DNA of 64,000 nucleotides from Piscibacillus salipiscarius JCM 13188 (GTDB taxonomy: Bacteria > Bacillota > Bacilli > Bacillales > Alkalibacillaceae), in assembly GCF_001311865.1 (NCBI RefSeq), contig NZ_BBCD01000013.1, positions 26,633 to 90,632 on the forward strand, given 5' to 3'. The notes under the pieces are model-generated. The model saw only the letters and a program-made list of their open reading frames with translations, was not told the origin of the DNA and did no database searches. The position numbers and the translations under genes are program-made. Below, one piece after another: positions 12,408 through 22,784 of this stretch (position 1 is its first letter; each line of letters opens with the position of its first letter).

Positions 12408-13147
12408 TACTCATAACTGACTTGTTTTAAATACAATCCATGACCTGGCGCTGTCAAACCTAATACTCGCCTGTCTAACGTTTCAAAGGCTTTTTGTATA
12501 CAAGAAATTTCTCTTTTGCCAAGGCCTATTTCAATCAGTGTACCGACAATAATCCGAACCATATGCGTTAAAAAACCATTTCCTGTAATCTCAAAATAAA
12601 TACGCTCACCATCACTCATCACCTTGAAATCATAGATAGTCCTAACTTTACCACCTTTGACATTAGACTTTGATGCTGCAAACGCTGTAAAGTCATGTGT
12701 TCCAATAATATTTTTAGCCGCTTCCTTTATCTTCTCTAGAGATAATGTCTGAGGTACATGCCACTCAAAGTTTCTTCTAAATAAATCATGGTCTTTTCTG
12801 TTGAGTACAATATAGCGATAAGTTTTGCGTTTAGCATCTTTCCTTGCATGAAAATATCCATCAACTACTTGGGCTGCTTTTACCTTTATATCCAAAGGTA
12901 GTAAGGTGGTTAACGCGTGCTTCCAGGTAGCTTCGTCTAAATCTAAGGTGGTGTCGAAATGGATGACTTGATCCAAGGCATGAACTTTAGAATCAGTCCT
13001 GCCAGATGAATGAATTCGAACCTGCTCGTGATGCATTTTCTTAAGTGCCTTTTCAATTGTTAGCTGAACGGTGCGTTTTTCAAGCTGAACTTGATACCCT
13101 TCGAAGTTAGTGCCGTCATATTCAACTCGTAACATGATTCGCTTCAT
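12407..13147 (-). CDS. truA: tRNA pseudouridine(38-40) synthase
   Basis: TruA isomerises uridines 38-40 in the tRNA anticodon arm. The catalytic Asp is in SSGRTDSKVHAL near residue 54, and GNGFLTHMVRIIVG is the C-terminal conserved block. The ATG at 13147 is chosen because AAGGAG lies seven bases upstream; an in-frame ATG at 13153 is only one base from that site. The product then has 246 residues, the family norm. It follows ecfT, as in Bacillus. In B. subtilis rplM-rpsI come next, but here the purine operon does. Confidence 0.95.
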   Translation of the reverse strand: MKRIMLRVEYDGTNFEGYQVQLEKRTVQLTIEKALKKMHHEQVRIHSSGRTDSKVHALDQVIHFDTTLDLDEATWKHALTTLLPLDIKVKAAQVVDGYFHARKDAKRKTYRYIVLNRKDHDLFRRNFEWHVPQTLSLEKIKEAAKNIIGTHDFTAFAASKSNVKGGKVRTIYDFKVMSDGERIYFEITGNGFLTHMVRIIVGTLIEIGLGKREISCIQKAFETLDRRVLGLTAPGHGLYLKQVSYE

Positions 13148-13158
13148 AAGCATACTCC

Positions 13159-13953
13159 TTAAAACTCTATTAAACAAAATAAGAATATCATAAGTAAAAA
13201 CATGATACTTACGACAACATCTTGTCTTTTGAACCTTAACTCGCGAAACTTAGTGCGGTATTCACCGCCTCGGTACCCCCTTGCCTCCATAGCAATTGCG
13301 AGGTCTTCTGCACGCCTAAAAGCATTAATAAAAAGGGGAATGAATAATGGTAAAATAGCCTGAGCTCGGTCCTTTAATTTTCCAGTACTCATATCTAACC
13401 CCCGAGATGCCTGTGCTTTAGAAATCTTATCCATCTCTTGCATTAAGGTCGGAATAAATCTTAATGAAATTGACATCATGAGAGCTAATTCATGAACTGG
13501 AACATTTATTTTCTTTAAGGGCTTTAACAAAGACTCGACGGCATCTGTTATTGCAATGGGTGGTGTTGTTAATGTTAAGACCGTGGTCATTAGAATGAGT
13601 AGGAAGAACCTTAATGAAATTTTTGCTCCTTTAATGAAGGCACCCTGATGGATGTCCCATCCCATCACATTAAATAAAGTTGGCCCTTCTTTTGTAATAA
13701 TAAGATGAAGTACCAACGTTATAATGATAATCCACCAAACAGGTTTTAAACCTTTCGCAATATATTTAACAGGAATAGTTGTCAATGTCGTTGTCAATAT
13801 AGCAAATATTAATAGAATTAAGTAACTCCACACACCGTCAGCTATAAAGATCGTTATGACGAAGAAAAATACGATGAGCATTTTGGTTCTTGGATCCAGT
13901 CGGTGAATTATTGAGTCCTTAGGCATATATTGACCGATAATAAATGAGCTCAT
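13159..13953 (-). CDS. ecfT: Energy-coupling factor transporter transmembrane protein EcfT
   Basis: EcfT is the membrane scaffold that couples the two ATPases to exchangeable vitamin-binding S components. The 264-residue protein has about five to six hydrophobic helices (for example in residues 25-65, 70-85, 105-130 and 245-263). The coupling motifs SRGLD near residue 166 and EARGYR near residue 225 fit the family's two Ala-Arg-Gly elements. It overlaps ecfA2 by four bases and lies 11 bases before truA. No S component is encoded nearby, consistent with a group II shared module. Confidence 0.94.
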   Translation of the reverse strand: MSSFIIGQYMPKDSIIHRLDPRTKMLIVFFFVITIFIADGVWSYLILLIFAILTTTLTTIPVKYIAKGLKPVWWIIIITLVLHLIITKEGPTLFNVMGWDIHQGAFIKGAKISLRFFLLILMTTVLTLTTPPIAITDAVESLLKPLKKINVPVHELALMMSISLRFIPTLMQEMDKISKAQASRGLDMSTGKLKDRAQAILPLFIPLFINAFRRAEDLAIAMEARGYRGGEYRTKFRELRFKRQDVVVSIMFLLMIFLFCLIEF

Positions 13954-14807
13954 GATAAATCCCTCAATTTTATAGCCTTTACGACTTCACTTACCAGTTC
14001 ATCTAATGTCTGGCCTTTATATGGAATATCAATATCGAATTGCTTTTTTAATTCATCTAGAAATAAAAACTCATCTGGAGGTTGTAACCCAGATTTTCTT
14101 AATACTTCTTGATCAGAAAACACCTCTATTGGTTTACCCTGAACAGCTATTCTTCCTTGATCAAAAATGATTAACTGATCAGCAGCGCGAAGAACATGCT
14201 CCATATGGTGCGTGATCATAATGATTGTTTTGCCCTGGCTTTGTAATATTTGAAATAAATCCATTAGTTGCCTCTGTCCAGTCGGGTCTAATCCTGCTGT
14301 TGGTTCATCTAGAATTAATACTGATGGGTCTAATATTAATGCACTCGCAATTGCGACACGGCGTTTCTGTCCGCCGCTTAATTCAAACGGCGACCGATCT
14401 AATAGCTCTGATGATAAACCTACTGCCTTAACTACTTGCTCAATTTGAGAATCTGTTACTTTTATTCCAAAATTCTTGGGACCAAATATTAATTCTTTTT
14501 TAACCGTTTCTTCAAAAAGTTGATGTTCAGGATATTGAAAAACCATAGCCACTTGTTTTCTTAGTTCTTTGATTGATTTATTTTTTCCTTGAGTTAAAGA
14601 AAAATCACCTGCGACAATCTCGCCTTGCGTTGGTCTCAACAAACCATTGATTAATTGCACCATAGTCGACTTACCAGAACCTGTCCGGCCAGCTACACAA
14701 GTAAAAGAACCTTTTCGTATAGAAAGATTTATATCTTCCAGCGCTCGATTTTCAAGTGGTGTATTAGGTTGATATGTATAACTAACATCCTTAAAGTCTA
14801 AGTTCAT
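13950..14807 (-). CDS. ecfA2: Energy-coupling factor transporter ATPase EcfA2
   Basis: This is the second ATPase of the ECF vitamin transporter. The 285-residue ABC protein is intact, with Walker A GRTGSGKST near residue 41, the Q-loop region MVFQYPEHQLF, the signature LSGGQKRRVAIAS near residue 143, Walker B VLILDEPTAGLD and the switch His in MITHHMEH. Its ATG overlaps the ecfA1 stop in an ATGA arrangement, so equal translation is likely. It would form a heterodimer with EcfA1 on EcfT. Confidence 0.95.
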   Translation of the reverse strand: MNLDFKDVSYTYQPNTPLENRALEDINLSIRKGSFTCVAGRTGSGKSTMVQLINGLLRPTQGEIVAGDFSLTQGKNKSIKELRKQVAMVFQYPEHQLFEETVKKELIFGPKNFGIKVTDSQIEQVVKAVGLSSELLDRSPFELSGGQKRRVAIASALILDPSVLILDEPTAGLDPTGQRQLMDLFQILQSQGKTIIMITHHMEHVLRAADQLIIFDQGRIAVQGKPIEVFSDQEVLRKSGLQPPDEFLFLDELKKQFDIDIPYKGQTLDELVSEVVKAIKLRDLS

Positions 14808-15609
14808 AACTGTTTCACCAAATCTTGTATGTGAAGTGGCTCATGGTCAAAACGAAACCCTTGCTCTTTAAAAGCTTTTGTTAATTTGGTTACGTATGGT
14901 GCCATAAGACCTACTTCCCTAAGCTTTGTTTCATTTTTTAGTAACTGCAGTGGTTCTCCGTCAAAATATATTTCCCCGTCTTTTAATACGACTACACGAT
15001 TTGCCTTTAATACTTCTTTCATATCATGTGTGATTGAAACTGTAGTCAGTCCCTTTGTTCATGAAGTCTCGAAATAGTATTAATAAGTTCATCTCTACTT
15101 ACTGGATCAAGCATCGTTGTAGCTTCATCAAGTATTAAGACACTTGGTAACATGGCTAATATCCCAGCAATAGCTAACCGCTGCTTTTGCCCACCTGATA
15201 GATTAAATGGTTCTTTCCATTTATAATCAGATAAACCGACTAACGTTAGACTTTCATCAACCCTACGTTCCATCTCCTGTCTTGATAAACGCATATTTTC
15301 AAGTCCAAACACTACATCATCCAATACTGTAGTCCCTACAAATTGATTCTCAGGATTTTGAAATACCATGCCAACCTTTTGCCTAATTTCCCAGATACCT
15401 TCATCTGTCACCACCTCGTTGTCCACCAACACCTCCCCCTGTTGAGGCATTAATAAACCATTAATGTGCTTAGCCAAAGTCGACTTCCCTGAACCATTAT
15501 GACCAATTAACGCAACCCATTCGCCTTTATTGATGGTTAAATTGAAATTATTAATAACAGGTGGACCTTGATTAGAGTAATGGAACAAAACATTCTTGAA
15601 TTCTATCAA
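14804..15609 (-). CDS. ecfA1: Energy-coupling factor transporter ATPase EcfA1, one frame break
   Basis: EcfA1 is the first ATPase of the ECF module. The start is TTG, with AAGGAG eight bases upstream. Walker A GHNGSGKST, signature LSGGQKQRLAIAG and Walker B VLILDEATTMLD are present. After RLHEQ (about residue 185, 15052-15056) one base is missing from an A/G run. Repair restores LTTVSITHDM with the switch His and a normal C-terminus, giving about 268 residues. It is the first gene of ecfA1-ecfA2-ecfT-truA, downstream of the rplQ terminator. No clear promoter was found in front of it. Confidence 0.93.
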
Positions 15610-15741
15610 CTTAATGACTCCTTTATATTTCCGAGGAAATGAATCTTGCTTTATTTTATCATAATTTGTCGATATTGTTTAATTGGATTTAATAGGTGGT
15701 TGACAATCAACTTGGACAAAAACACTAATCTACATTATTAT

Positions 15742-15773
15742 AAAAAACTGCCCTACAATTTATGTAGGACAGT
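15742..15773 (-). terminator. Terminator at the end of the ribosomal superoperon (after rplQ)
   Basis: The coding strand has an 11-base-pair stem ACTGTCCTACA / TGTAGGGCAGT with one G-U pair and a five-base loop, followed by TTTTTTATAA. It lies about 75 bases after the rplQ stop and before ecfA1, so it separates ribosomal from transporter transcription. Confidence 0.88.
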
Positions 15774-15846
15774 CTGCCATAAAAAGGGAACAGTTTCCAT
15801 GTACCGGAACCTGAACCCCCTTCCTTTTTTTGAATGAGTCATTCAA

Positions 15847-16212
15847 TTAGTCAACTAATTCAATAATCACCGTTTTTGCTCCGTCACCTTTACGTTCTCC
15901 CACTTTTAAAATGCGAGTATATCCGCCTTGGCGTTCTTCAAAGCGCGGACCAATATCAGAGAATAATTTTTGAAGTGCATTTTGACCTTCTTCCGTCTCA
16001 GCATCTCTTAAGTAAGAAGCTGCTTGGCGACGAGCGTGAAGATCACCACGCTTACCTAGCGTGATTAACTTTTCTACAACCGGACGTAGGTTTTTAGCTT
16101 TCGCTTCAGTTGTTTCAATGCGCTCATGAACAACTAAGTCCGTAGCAAGGTTACGTAACAACGCTTTACGTTGTTCCGAAGTACGACCTAACTTTGTCTT
16201 TGGCATTCCCAA
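15847..16212 (-). CDS. rplQ: 50S ribosomal protein L17
   Basis: L17 is a large-subunit protein near the exit tunnel. The 121-residue sequence [20 protein letters not shown] near the N-terminus and [20 protein letters not shown] near the C-terminus are diagnostic. It is intact. It is the last gene of the S10-spc-alpha cluster, 38 bases after rpoA, and is followed by a strong terminator. Confidence 0.97.
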   Translation of the reverse strand: MGMPKTKLGRTSEQRKALLRNLATDLVVHERIETTEAKAKNLRPVVEKLITLGKRGDLHARRQAASYLRDAETEEGQNALQKLFSDIGPRFEERQGGYTRILKVGERKGDGAKTVIIELVD

Positions 16213-16250
16213 AACCTCCTTTATAGGAAAATTCTATCGATGTAAGATGA

Positions 16251-17195
16251 TTAGTCGTCTTTACGAAGGCCTAAATTTAAATCATTAAGTTTATTCTTAA
16301 CTTCGTCTAGTGATTTACGACCTAAGTTACGAACCTTCATCATGTCTTCTTCTGATTTTTGTGTTAGTTCATGCACGGTATTAATACCAGCACGTTTTAG
16401 ACAGTTGTAAGAACGAACAGATAGATCTAATTCTTCAATTGTCATCTCTAACACTTTTTCTTTCTGGTCTTCTTCTTTTTCAACCATAATCTCCGCTTGT
16501 TGCGCTTCATCCGTCAGGCTTACGAATACATTCAAGTGCTCTGTGAAAATTTTAGCGCCTAATGAGATCGCCTCTTCAGGACGAATACTTCCATCTGTCC
16601 ACACATCTAAAGTCAATTTATCAAAATTCGTAACTTGACCAATACGTGTGTTCTCAACTTGATAAGTTACACGTTTAACCGGTGTGAAGATTGAATCTAT
16701 AGGGATAACACCTATTGGCTGATCATCATGTTTGTTTGCTTCTGCTGGACGGTAACCGCGCCCTCTTTCAGCAAAGATTTTCATACTTAATTTACCATTA
16801 CCTGAGATTGTCGCAATCTTCAAGTCAGGGTTTAAAATTTCAACATCGCTATCGTGTTGAATGTCTCTTGCAAATACTTCTCCTTCTCCTTGAGCATTAA
16901 TTTCAAGAGTCTTTTGATCATCTGAATAAATTTTAAGTGCGAGTTGTTTCAAGTTTAGAACGATCGTTGTGACGTCCTCAACGACATAGTCTAACGTTGA
17001 AAACTCATGTAGGGCACCTTCAATTTGTACAGATGTGACCGCAGCTCCAGGAAGTGAGGATAATAAGATACGACGTAAGGAGTTACCTACTGTAGTTCCA
17101 TAACCGCGCTCTAACGGTTCGATGACAAACTTACCTAACGTAGTATCCTCATTAATTTCAACTGTTTCCACTTTCGGTTTTTCAATTTCAATCAT
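16251..17195 (-). CDS. rpoA: DNA-directed RNA polymerase alpha subunit
   Basis: Alpha dimerises to start RNA polymerase assembly and contacts promoters and activators. The 314-residue protein is intact. The N-terminal domain holds [20 protein letters not shown] and GRGYRPAE. After an acidic linker (residues about 228-245) the C-terminal domain has [17 protein letters not shown] and [12 protein letters not shown]. An AAGGAGGG ribosome site precedes the ATG. It lies 38 bases before rplQ and follows a 174-base gap with strong hairpins described separately. Confidence 0.98.
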   Translation of the reverse strand: MIEIEKPKVETVEINEDTTLGKFVIEPLERGYGTTVGNSLRRILLSSLPGAAVTSVQIEGALHEFSTLDYVVEDVTTIVLNLKQLALKIYSDDQKTLEINAQGEGEVFARDIQHDSDVEILNPDLKIATISGNGKLSMKIFAERGRGYRPAEANKHDDQPIGVIPIDSIFTPVKRVTYQVENTRIGQVTNFDKLTLDVWTDGSIRPEEAISLGAKIFTEHLNVFVSLTDEAQQAEIMVEKEEDQKEKVLEMTIEELDLSVRSYNCLKRAGINTVHELTQKSEEDMMKVRNLGRKSLDEVKNKLNDLNLGLRKDD

Positions 17196-17202
17196 TCACA
17201 AA

Positions 17203-17299
17203 ACCCTCCTTCAAACGTCGAAACATCGACGATACCGAGCCGTATCCCCGAACATTCCTCAAGGCAGGAACCCATGCAGGACATGGGATGGAATCCTGC
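17203..17299 (-). promoter_or_regulatory. Structured leader between rpsK and rpoA
   Basis: The coding strand can fold into a nested hairpin: outer arms GCAGGA/TCCTGC and inner arms CCCATG/CATGGG (17264-17299). A second perfect six-base-pair stem CGTCGA/TCGACG (17216-17231, four-base loop) stands directly before the rpoA ribosome site (17206-17213). No U tract follows either stem, so these are not ordinary terminators. A role in alpha-operon autoregulation or RNA processing is an inference. Confidence 0.5.
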
Positions 17300-17369
17300 G
17301 TATACCGTGTAAAACCTTATTTTCCTATCATATCCCATTATAGACAGGGTTACAAATTATATACCTGTA

Positions 17370-17769
17370 TTAAACACGACGACGTTGGTGGGCGGCAACC
17401 ATTGTGTGGTACAGGTGTTACATCAATAATTGAAGTAATTTCTAGACCTGCAGCTTGTAATGAACGAATCGCTGCTTCACGGCCAGCCCCTGGACCTTTT
17501 ACAGCCACTTCAATAGTTTTCATGCCGCTTTCTTGTGCTGATTTCGCCGCAACTTCTGCTGCCATCTGCGCTGCGAAAGGTGTTGATTTACGTGAACCTC
17601 TAAAACCAAGTGAACCAGCACTGCTCCAAGCAACGGCGTTACCGTTATCGTCAGTAATGGTTACAATTGTGTTGTTAAAAGTAGAACGAATGTGAGCAAC
17701 ACCGGATTCTATATTCTTTTTCACACGACGCTTTCTGCGTGTAGTGGTTTGTTTACCTTTACGAGCCAT
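17370..17769 (-). CDS. rpsK: 30S ribosomal protein S11, frame break near the C-terminus
   Basis: S11 forms part of the platform that binds mRNA near the exit site. The sequence [37 protein letters not shown] and [13 protein letters not shown] are typical. The family ends in a short KRRRV-like tail. Here the frame slips right after CRPP (17375-17392, net two missing bases or one extra), and the other frame gives RRRV and a stop at 17370. Read without correction the protein would end in an unrelated 11-residue tail. About 132 residues are expected. Confidence 0.94.
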
Positions 17770-17793
17770 GATTTAGCCAACCTCCTTTAATGC

Positions 17794-18159
17794 TTATTTT
17801 CTCTTATTCGCTACTGTACGGCGTGGGCCTTTACGTGTACGAGAGTTGTTTTTTGTTTTCTGTCCACGCGTAGGTAGTCCGCGACGATGACGAATACCTC
17901 TGTAACTACCGATTTCAATTAGACGTTTAATGTTAAGAGATGTTTCACGACGAAGGTCACCTTCAACTGTGAAATTCTCAACTGCTTTACGGATGCTTGC
18001 TAATTCATCTTCAGTTAGATCACGAACACGTGTATCTTCTGAGACACCAGCATTTTTTAAGATTTCTTGAGCTGTTGATTTCCCGATACCGTAGATATAC
18101 GTTAATGAGATAACTACGCGTTTATCGCGAGGAACATCAATACCTGCAATACGTGCCAT
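17794..18159 (-). CDS. rpsM: 30S ribosomal protein S13
   Basis: S13 sits in the head of the small subunit and contacts P-site tRNA and the large subunit. The 121-residue protein begins [20 protein letters not shown] and ends with the basic tail [19 protein letters not shown] and following Lys/Arg residues that reach toward tRNA. It is intact, 24 bases before rpsK and after rpmJ in conserved order. Confidence 0.98.
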   Translation of the reverse strand: MARIAGIDVPRDKRVVISLTYIYGIGKSTAQEILKNAGVSEDTRVRDLTEDELASIRKAVENFTVEGDLRRETSLNIKRLIEIGSYRGIRHRRGLPTRGQKTKNNSRTRKGPRRTVANKRK

Positions 18160-18182
18160 GTGTGCACTGCACCTCCTTTAGA

Positions 18183-18311
<129 letters not shown>

Positions 18312-18324
18312 TTAGATCGGAGTT

Positions 18325-18543
18325 TTATTTATAACGATACGTGATACGACCTCTTGATAAATCATACGGTGACATTTCAACGGTTACTTTGTCACCAGGT
18401 AGAATACGGATGAAGTGCATACGTATTTTACCCGACACATGAGCTAAGATCTCATGGCCATTTTCTAACTCTACTTTGAACATAGCGTTCGGTAAAGTCT
18501 CAAGGACCGTACCTTCCATTTCAATAACATCATCTTTCGCCAT
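18325..18543 (-). CDS. infA: Translation initiation factor IF-1
   Basis: IF-1 binds the A site of the small subunit during initiation. The 72-residue OB-fold protein has [40 protein letters not shown] and a [15 protein letters not shown] end, all standard. It overlaps the preceding KOW gene by 14 bases, which suggests translational coupling. Confidence 0.98.
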   Translation of the reverse strand: MAKDDVIEMEGTVLETLPNAMFKVELENGHEILAHVSGKIRMHFIRILPGDKVTVEMSPYDLSRGRITYRYK

Positions 18544-18859
18544 AGAGAGAATCTCCCTTCTTCCAATCTGCTAACTCTTCGTTAACAAATTTTGATATTG
18601 CGAAGCGAAGTTTACCGTTGGTTACACGACCAGTTTCTATCATTGATTTCTCAACTTCTGGAGAAATATAATCTAATAAATCAACATGATGAATGTTCTT
18701 ACGTTTCGGTCGATCAAACTTTCGTTTATCACCATCGGCTAACAAAACAAATGTTTCATCTAGCACTTCAATGATAATTGCATATTGATCGGCCTCACGA
18801 CCACGATTGATTCTCACTAATTGACCAATTCTGGGACTTCCAGATTCACCATCGACCAA
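18530..18859 (-). CDS. KOW-domain RNA-binding protein (L14e-like, YbzG family)
   Basis: This 109-residue protein lies between map and infA, the usual place in Bacillaceae for a small KOW-domain protein annotated as L14e-like. The KOW core is [20 protein letters not shown] followed by [19 protein letters not shown]. The C-terminal half (residues about 65-105) has no feature recognised here. The start is a TTG with AAGGTGAT upstream; other starts close by are possible. Its role is not well defined, and binding to RNA or ribosomes is inferred from the fold. Confidence 0.8.
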   Translation of the reverse strand: MVDGESGSPRIGQLVRINRGREADQYAIIIEVLDETFVLLADGDKRKFDRPKRKNIHHVDLLDYISPEVEKSMIETGRVTNGKLRFAISKFVNEELADWKKGDSLYGER

Positions 18860-18875
18860 TCATCATCACCTTCAC

Positions 18876-19621
18876 TTAAACTTTAGTTAAGATTTCGTAT
18901 CCATCATCCGTTACAACAACGGTGTGTTCAAAGTGTGCACAATTGCTACTATCTTCAGTAACGACAGTCCAATTGTCACTTAATGTCCGAACATAACGCT
19001 CCCCTATATTAACCATAGGTTCAATGGCTAAAACCATTCCTTTTTTCATTCTAGGACCTTTATTAGGAGGTCCAAAGTTTGAAATGTGAGGATCTTCATG
19101 AAGGTTTTGCCCAATTCCGTGTCCACCATATTCCCTAACAATCGTAAAACCAAATGGCTCTACATACTTTTGAATTGCATGAGATATATCAGACAATCGG
19201 TTACCTGGTTTAACTTGTTTTAAACCTTCAAACAGCGACGCTTCTGTTACTGTTAATAACTCTTGTGTTTTTTCATCAATGTCTCCTACAGCATAAGTCC
19301 AAGCTGAATCACCATGATAACCCTGGTAATTCGCACCGATATCGATGCTAATGATATCTCCATCTTCTAATGCACGGCTACTTGGAATCCCATGTACAAG
19401 TTCTTCATTTACAGAGACACAAATACTACCTTTAAAGCCGTTATAACCTTTAAAAGAAGGTGTCGCGTCATGACTGCGAATGAATTTCTCCGCAATGTCA
19501 TCCAGTTCTTTCGTAGTTACACCAGGGCGAATATGCTTCTTAAGCTCCTGATGAGTTAATGCTACGATTTTACCCGCCTGTCGCATTATTTCAATTTCTC
19601 GTGGAGTTTTATTAATAATCA

Positions 19622-19622
<1 letters not shown>
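18876..19622 (-). CDS. map: Methionine aminopeptidase type I
   Basis: Map removes the initiator Met from nascent proteins. The 248-residue metalloenzyme is intact. The two-metal site ligands are visible: Asp in [17 protein letters not shown] (two Asp), His in [17 protein letters not shown], Glu in AIEPMVNIG and the final Glu near [18 protein letters not shown]. Substrate-site His is in [10 protein letters not shown]. Its start shares one base with the adk stop (TAATG). Confidence 0.97.
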
Positions 19623-20299
<677 letters not shown>

Positions 20300-20308
20300 T
20301 CAAAAGTC

Positions 20309-21598
20309 TTACTTAATAAAACCTCTGTAATGACGTTTTACTAATTGACTTTCTAGTTGTTTCATTGTATTTAATGCAACACCAACAACGATTAGTAGAC
20401 TAGTTCCACCAATTTGTACGGCTGTTGGCAAGCTTGCAATGCTTCCTAAAATGATAGGGAAAATCGATACTACTGCTAAGAATAATGCACCCACAAATGT
20501 TAAACGGTAGATCACTCGAGTTAAATAAGTCTCAGTGTTCTTACCAGGGCGAATTCCTGGCACATAACCGCCTTGTTTCTGTAAGTTTTCCGCCATTTGC
20601 TCTGGATTAACCTGAACAAATGTGTAGAAATACGTGAATGCAATAATCAGCGCTACGTATAATGTCATACCAACCGGCTTAGTATAATCGAATATATAAG
20701 CGATGGTTGATGCTACTTGCCCTTCAAAGAAGTTTGAAATCGTCTGAGGTGCGATAATAAATGAAATAGCAAAGATAATTGGAATAACCCCGGCAGCATT
20801 TACTTTTAGAGGTAAATGTGTCGATTGGCCTCCAACTGGTGAACGATTAACCGTTCGTTTTGCATACTGGATTGGAATTTTACGAATTGCCTGTTGGATG
20901 AAAATAACACCCACAATGACTGCAATTACGACCAGCATAATTATTCCCAAGATCACTAAGTTTAAAAATAGTTGATCTCCTGCACCAGCGATATAAGTTT
21001 CATATAGCTGGTTAACACCATTAGGAATCGCTGCTACGATACCTGCGAAAATTAGGATGGAAATTCCGTTTCCAACCCCGTATTCTGTAATCTGCTCACC
21101 AAGCCACATTAAGAATGTCGTACCACCAGTTAAAACTGTAGCAATAACTAGGAATTTAAAGACGTTAGGGTCTTGAATAAGTGTTCCGTTAGTCATGTAG
21201 TTAAAACCGATAGACATACCAATTGCTTGAATGAATGCTAAGACTACTGTTCCGTAACGTGTAACTTGTGCTAACTTTCGACGTCCTACTTCCCCTTGTT
21301 TTCTCCATTCCGTAAATTTAGGCACAACATCCATTTGCAACAGCTGCATAATGATGGAAGCTGTAATGTATGGGAAGATACCCATAGCGAAGACTGAATA
21401 TTGGCTTAACGCGCCTCCGCCAAATGTATCAATGAACCCAAATGCGTTCATCTCATTCATAACTTCAATTGCATCACCATTAGTAAATGGAACTGGAATG
21501 AATGAACCAATACGGAATACTACAAGAATTGCAAGGGTAAATAGAATTTTACGTCTAATGTCAGCAACACGGAACATGTTTGCAAAAGTACTAAACAT
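20309..21598 (-). CDS. secY: Preprotein translocase channel subunit SecY
   Basis: SecY is the protein-conducting channel of the membrane and partners SecE, encoded at 47.6 kb. The 429-residue protein is intact and has ten predicted membrane helices. Recognisable pieces are RKILFTLAILVVFRIGSFIP (helix 1), the plug-region NAFGFIDTFGGGALSQYSVF, and the cytoplasmic loop RKIPIQYAKR. It starts in a one-base overlap with rplO (TAATG). Confidence 0.98.
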   Translation of the reverse strand: MFSTFANMFRVADIRRKILFTLAILVVFRIGSFIPVPFTNGDAIEVMNEMNAFGFIDTFGGGALSQYSVFAMGIFPYITASIIMQLLQMDVVPKFTEWRKQGEVGRRKLAQVTRYGTVVLAFIQAIGMSIGFNYMTNGTLIQDPNVFKFLVIATVLTGGTTFLMWLGEQITEYGVGNGISILIFAGIVAAIPNGVNQLYETYIAGAGDQLFLNLVILGIIMLVVIAVIVGVIFIQQAIRKIPIQYAKRTVNRSPVGGQSTHLPLKVNAAGVIPIIFAISFIIAPQTISNFFEGQVASTIAYIFDYTKPVGMTLYVALIIAFTYFYTFVQVNPEQMAENLQKQGGYVPGIRPGKNTETYLTRVIYRLTFVGALFLAVVSIFPIILGSIASLPTAVQIGGTSLLIVVGVALNTMKQLESQLVKRHYRGFIK

Positions 21599-22029
21599 TA
21601 GATCACCTCAGTTTGACCGCCCGCCGCTTCAATTGCTTCTTTTGCTGAAGCAGAGAACTTTTGCGCTTTTACTGTTAACTTCTTCTCTAGAGAACCGTTA
21701 CCTAGTACTTTAACGCCTGATTTCACTTTGCTGATTACACCGGCTTCTTGTAGTAATTCAGGAGTTACCTCAGTACCGTCTTCGAAACGATTTAAAGTTT
21801 CTAGATTAACAATAGTATACTCTTTTCGGTTGATGTTTGTAAATCCACGTTTCGGTAAACGTTGGAATAATGGCATTTGGCCACCTTCAAAACCTGGGCG
21901 CGTACCACCGCCAGAACGAGCTTTCTGACCTTTGTGACCACGACCAGAAGTTTTTCCGTTACCAGATGCCATACCACGACCTACGCGGTTACGATCTTTA
22001 CGAGAGCCTTTAAGTTCGTGAAGTTTCAT
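21598..22029 (-). CDS. rplO: 50S ribosomal protein L15
   Basis: L15 is a core large-subunit assembly protein. The 143-residue sequence begins [19 protein letters not shown], continues with the glycine-rich [20 protein letters not shown] and contains [17 protein letters not shown], all diagnostic. It is intact and lies between rpmD and secY. Confidence 0.98.
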   Translation of the reverse strand: MKLHELKGSRKDRNRVGRGMASGNGKTSGRGHKGQKARSGGGTRPGFEGGQMPLFQRLPKRGFTNINRKEYTIVNLETLNRFEDGTEVTPELLQEAGVISKVKSGVKVLGNGSLEKKLTVKAQKFSASAKEAIEAAGGQTEVI

Positions 22030-22060
22030 GTGAGCACCTCCTCTTTAACATGTGTTAAAA

Positions 22061-22243
22061 CTAAGCTTCTTTTACTGAAACGAGATGTGACACTTTGTTA
22101 ACCATACCTCGAACAGCTGGAGTATCTTCTAGTACCACCGTTTGACGAATTTTATTTAATCCTAATGCTTTGACTGTGTCGCGTTGGTCTTGTTTACGAC
22201 CAATAAGACTACGAGTGAGGGTAATTTCTAATTTATTAGCCAT
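22061..22243 (-). CDS. rpmD: 50S ribosomal protein L30
   Basis: The 60-residue protein [20 protein letters not shown] with [17 protein letters not shown] and [12 protein letters not shown] is a normal bacterial L30. A GGAGGG site precedes the ATG. Gene order rpsE-rpmD-rplO is conserved. Confidence 0.97.
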   Translation of the reverse strand: MANKLEITLTRSLIGRKQDQRDTVKALGLNKIRQTVVLEDTPAVRGMVNKVSHLVSVKEA

Positions 22244-22256
22244 CTGTTTTCCCTCC

Positions 22257-22760
22257 TTATCCTAACAGTTCTTCAACAGACTTACCGCGAAGTTTAGCAA
22301 CTTCTTCTGCTGTTTTAAGATTAGCTAATCCTGAGATTGTTGCACGAACCATGTTAATTGGAGTATTTGATCCTAGTGATTTAGATAAAATGTCACCTAC
22401 ACCAGCTAGTTCTAATACCGCACGAACTGGTCCACCTGCGATGATTCCAGTACCTTCTGCAGCTGGTTTTAAAAGAATGTTTCCAGCTCCAAATTCACCG
22501 TTAATTTGGTGTGGGATTGTTGTGCCAACGATTGGTACACGGATTAAGTTTTTCTTACCATCTTCAACTGCTTTACGGATTGCTTCTGGTACTTCTTGTG
22601 CTTTACCAGTACCAAAACCAACGTGTCCGTTTCTGTCACCTACAACAACTAAAGCTGTAAAACGGAAACGACGACCACCTTTTACAACCTTAGCTACACG
22701 GTTAACTGTAACTACGCGTTCTTCAATATCTAACTTGCTCGCATCGATTGCTGTGCGCAT
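22257..22760 (-). CDS. rpsE: 30S ribosomal protein S5
   Basis: S5 contributes to decoding accuracy and mRNA unwinding. The ATG at 22760 is chosen because AAAGGAGGG lies six bases upstream, giving 167 residues beginning [20 protein letters not shown]; upstream in-frame codons would include the ribosome site itself. The double-stranded-RNA-binding-like N-domain holds [18 protein letters not shown], and [20 protein letters not shown] marks the C-domain. It is intact. Confidence 0.97.
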   Translation of the reverse strand: MRTAIDASKLDIEERVVTVNRVAKVVKGGRRFRFTALVVVGDRNGHVGFGTGKAQEVPEAIRKAVEDGKKNLIRVPIVGTTIPHQINGEFGAGNILLKPAAEGTGIIAGGPVRAVLELAGVGDILSKSLGSNTPINMVRATISGLANLKTAEEVAKLRGKSVEELLG

Positions 22761-22784
22761 GTGTTTCCCTCCTTTATCAGTCAA

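Noticed and set aside
13153..13177. Upstream start codons for truA
   Set aside because: They lie within or only one base from the AAGGAG ribosome site and add residues not seen in the family.
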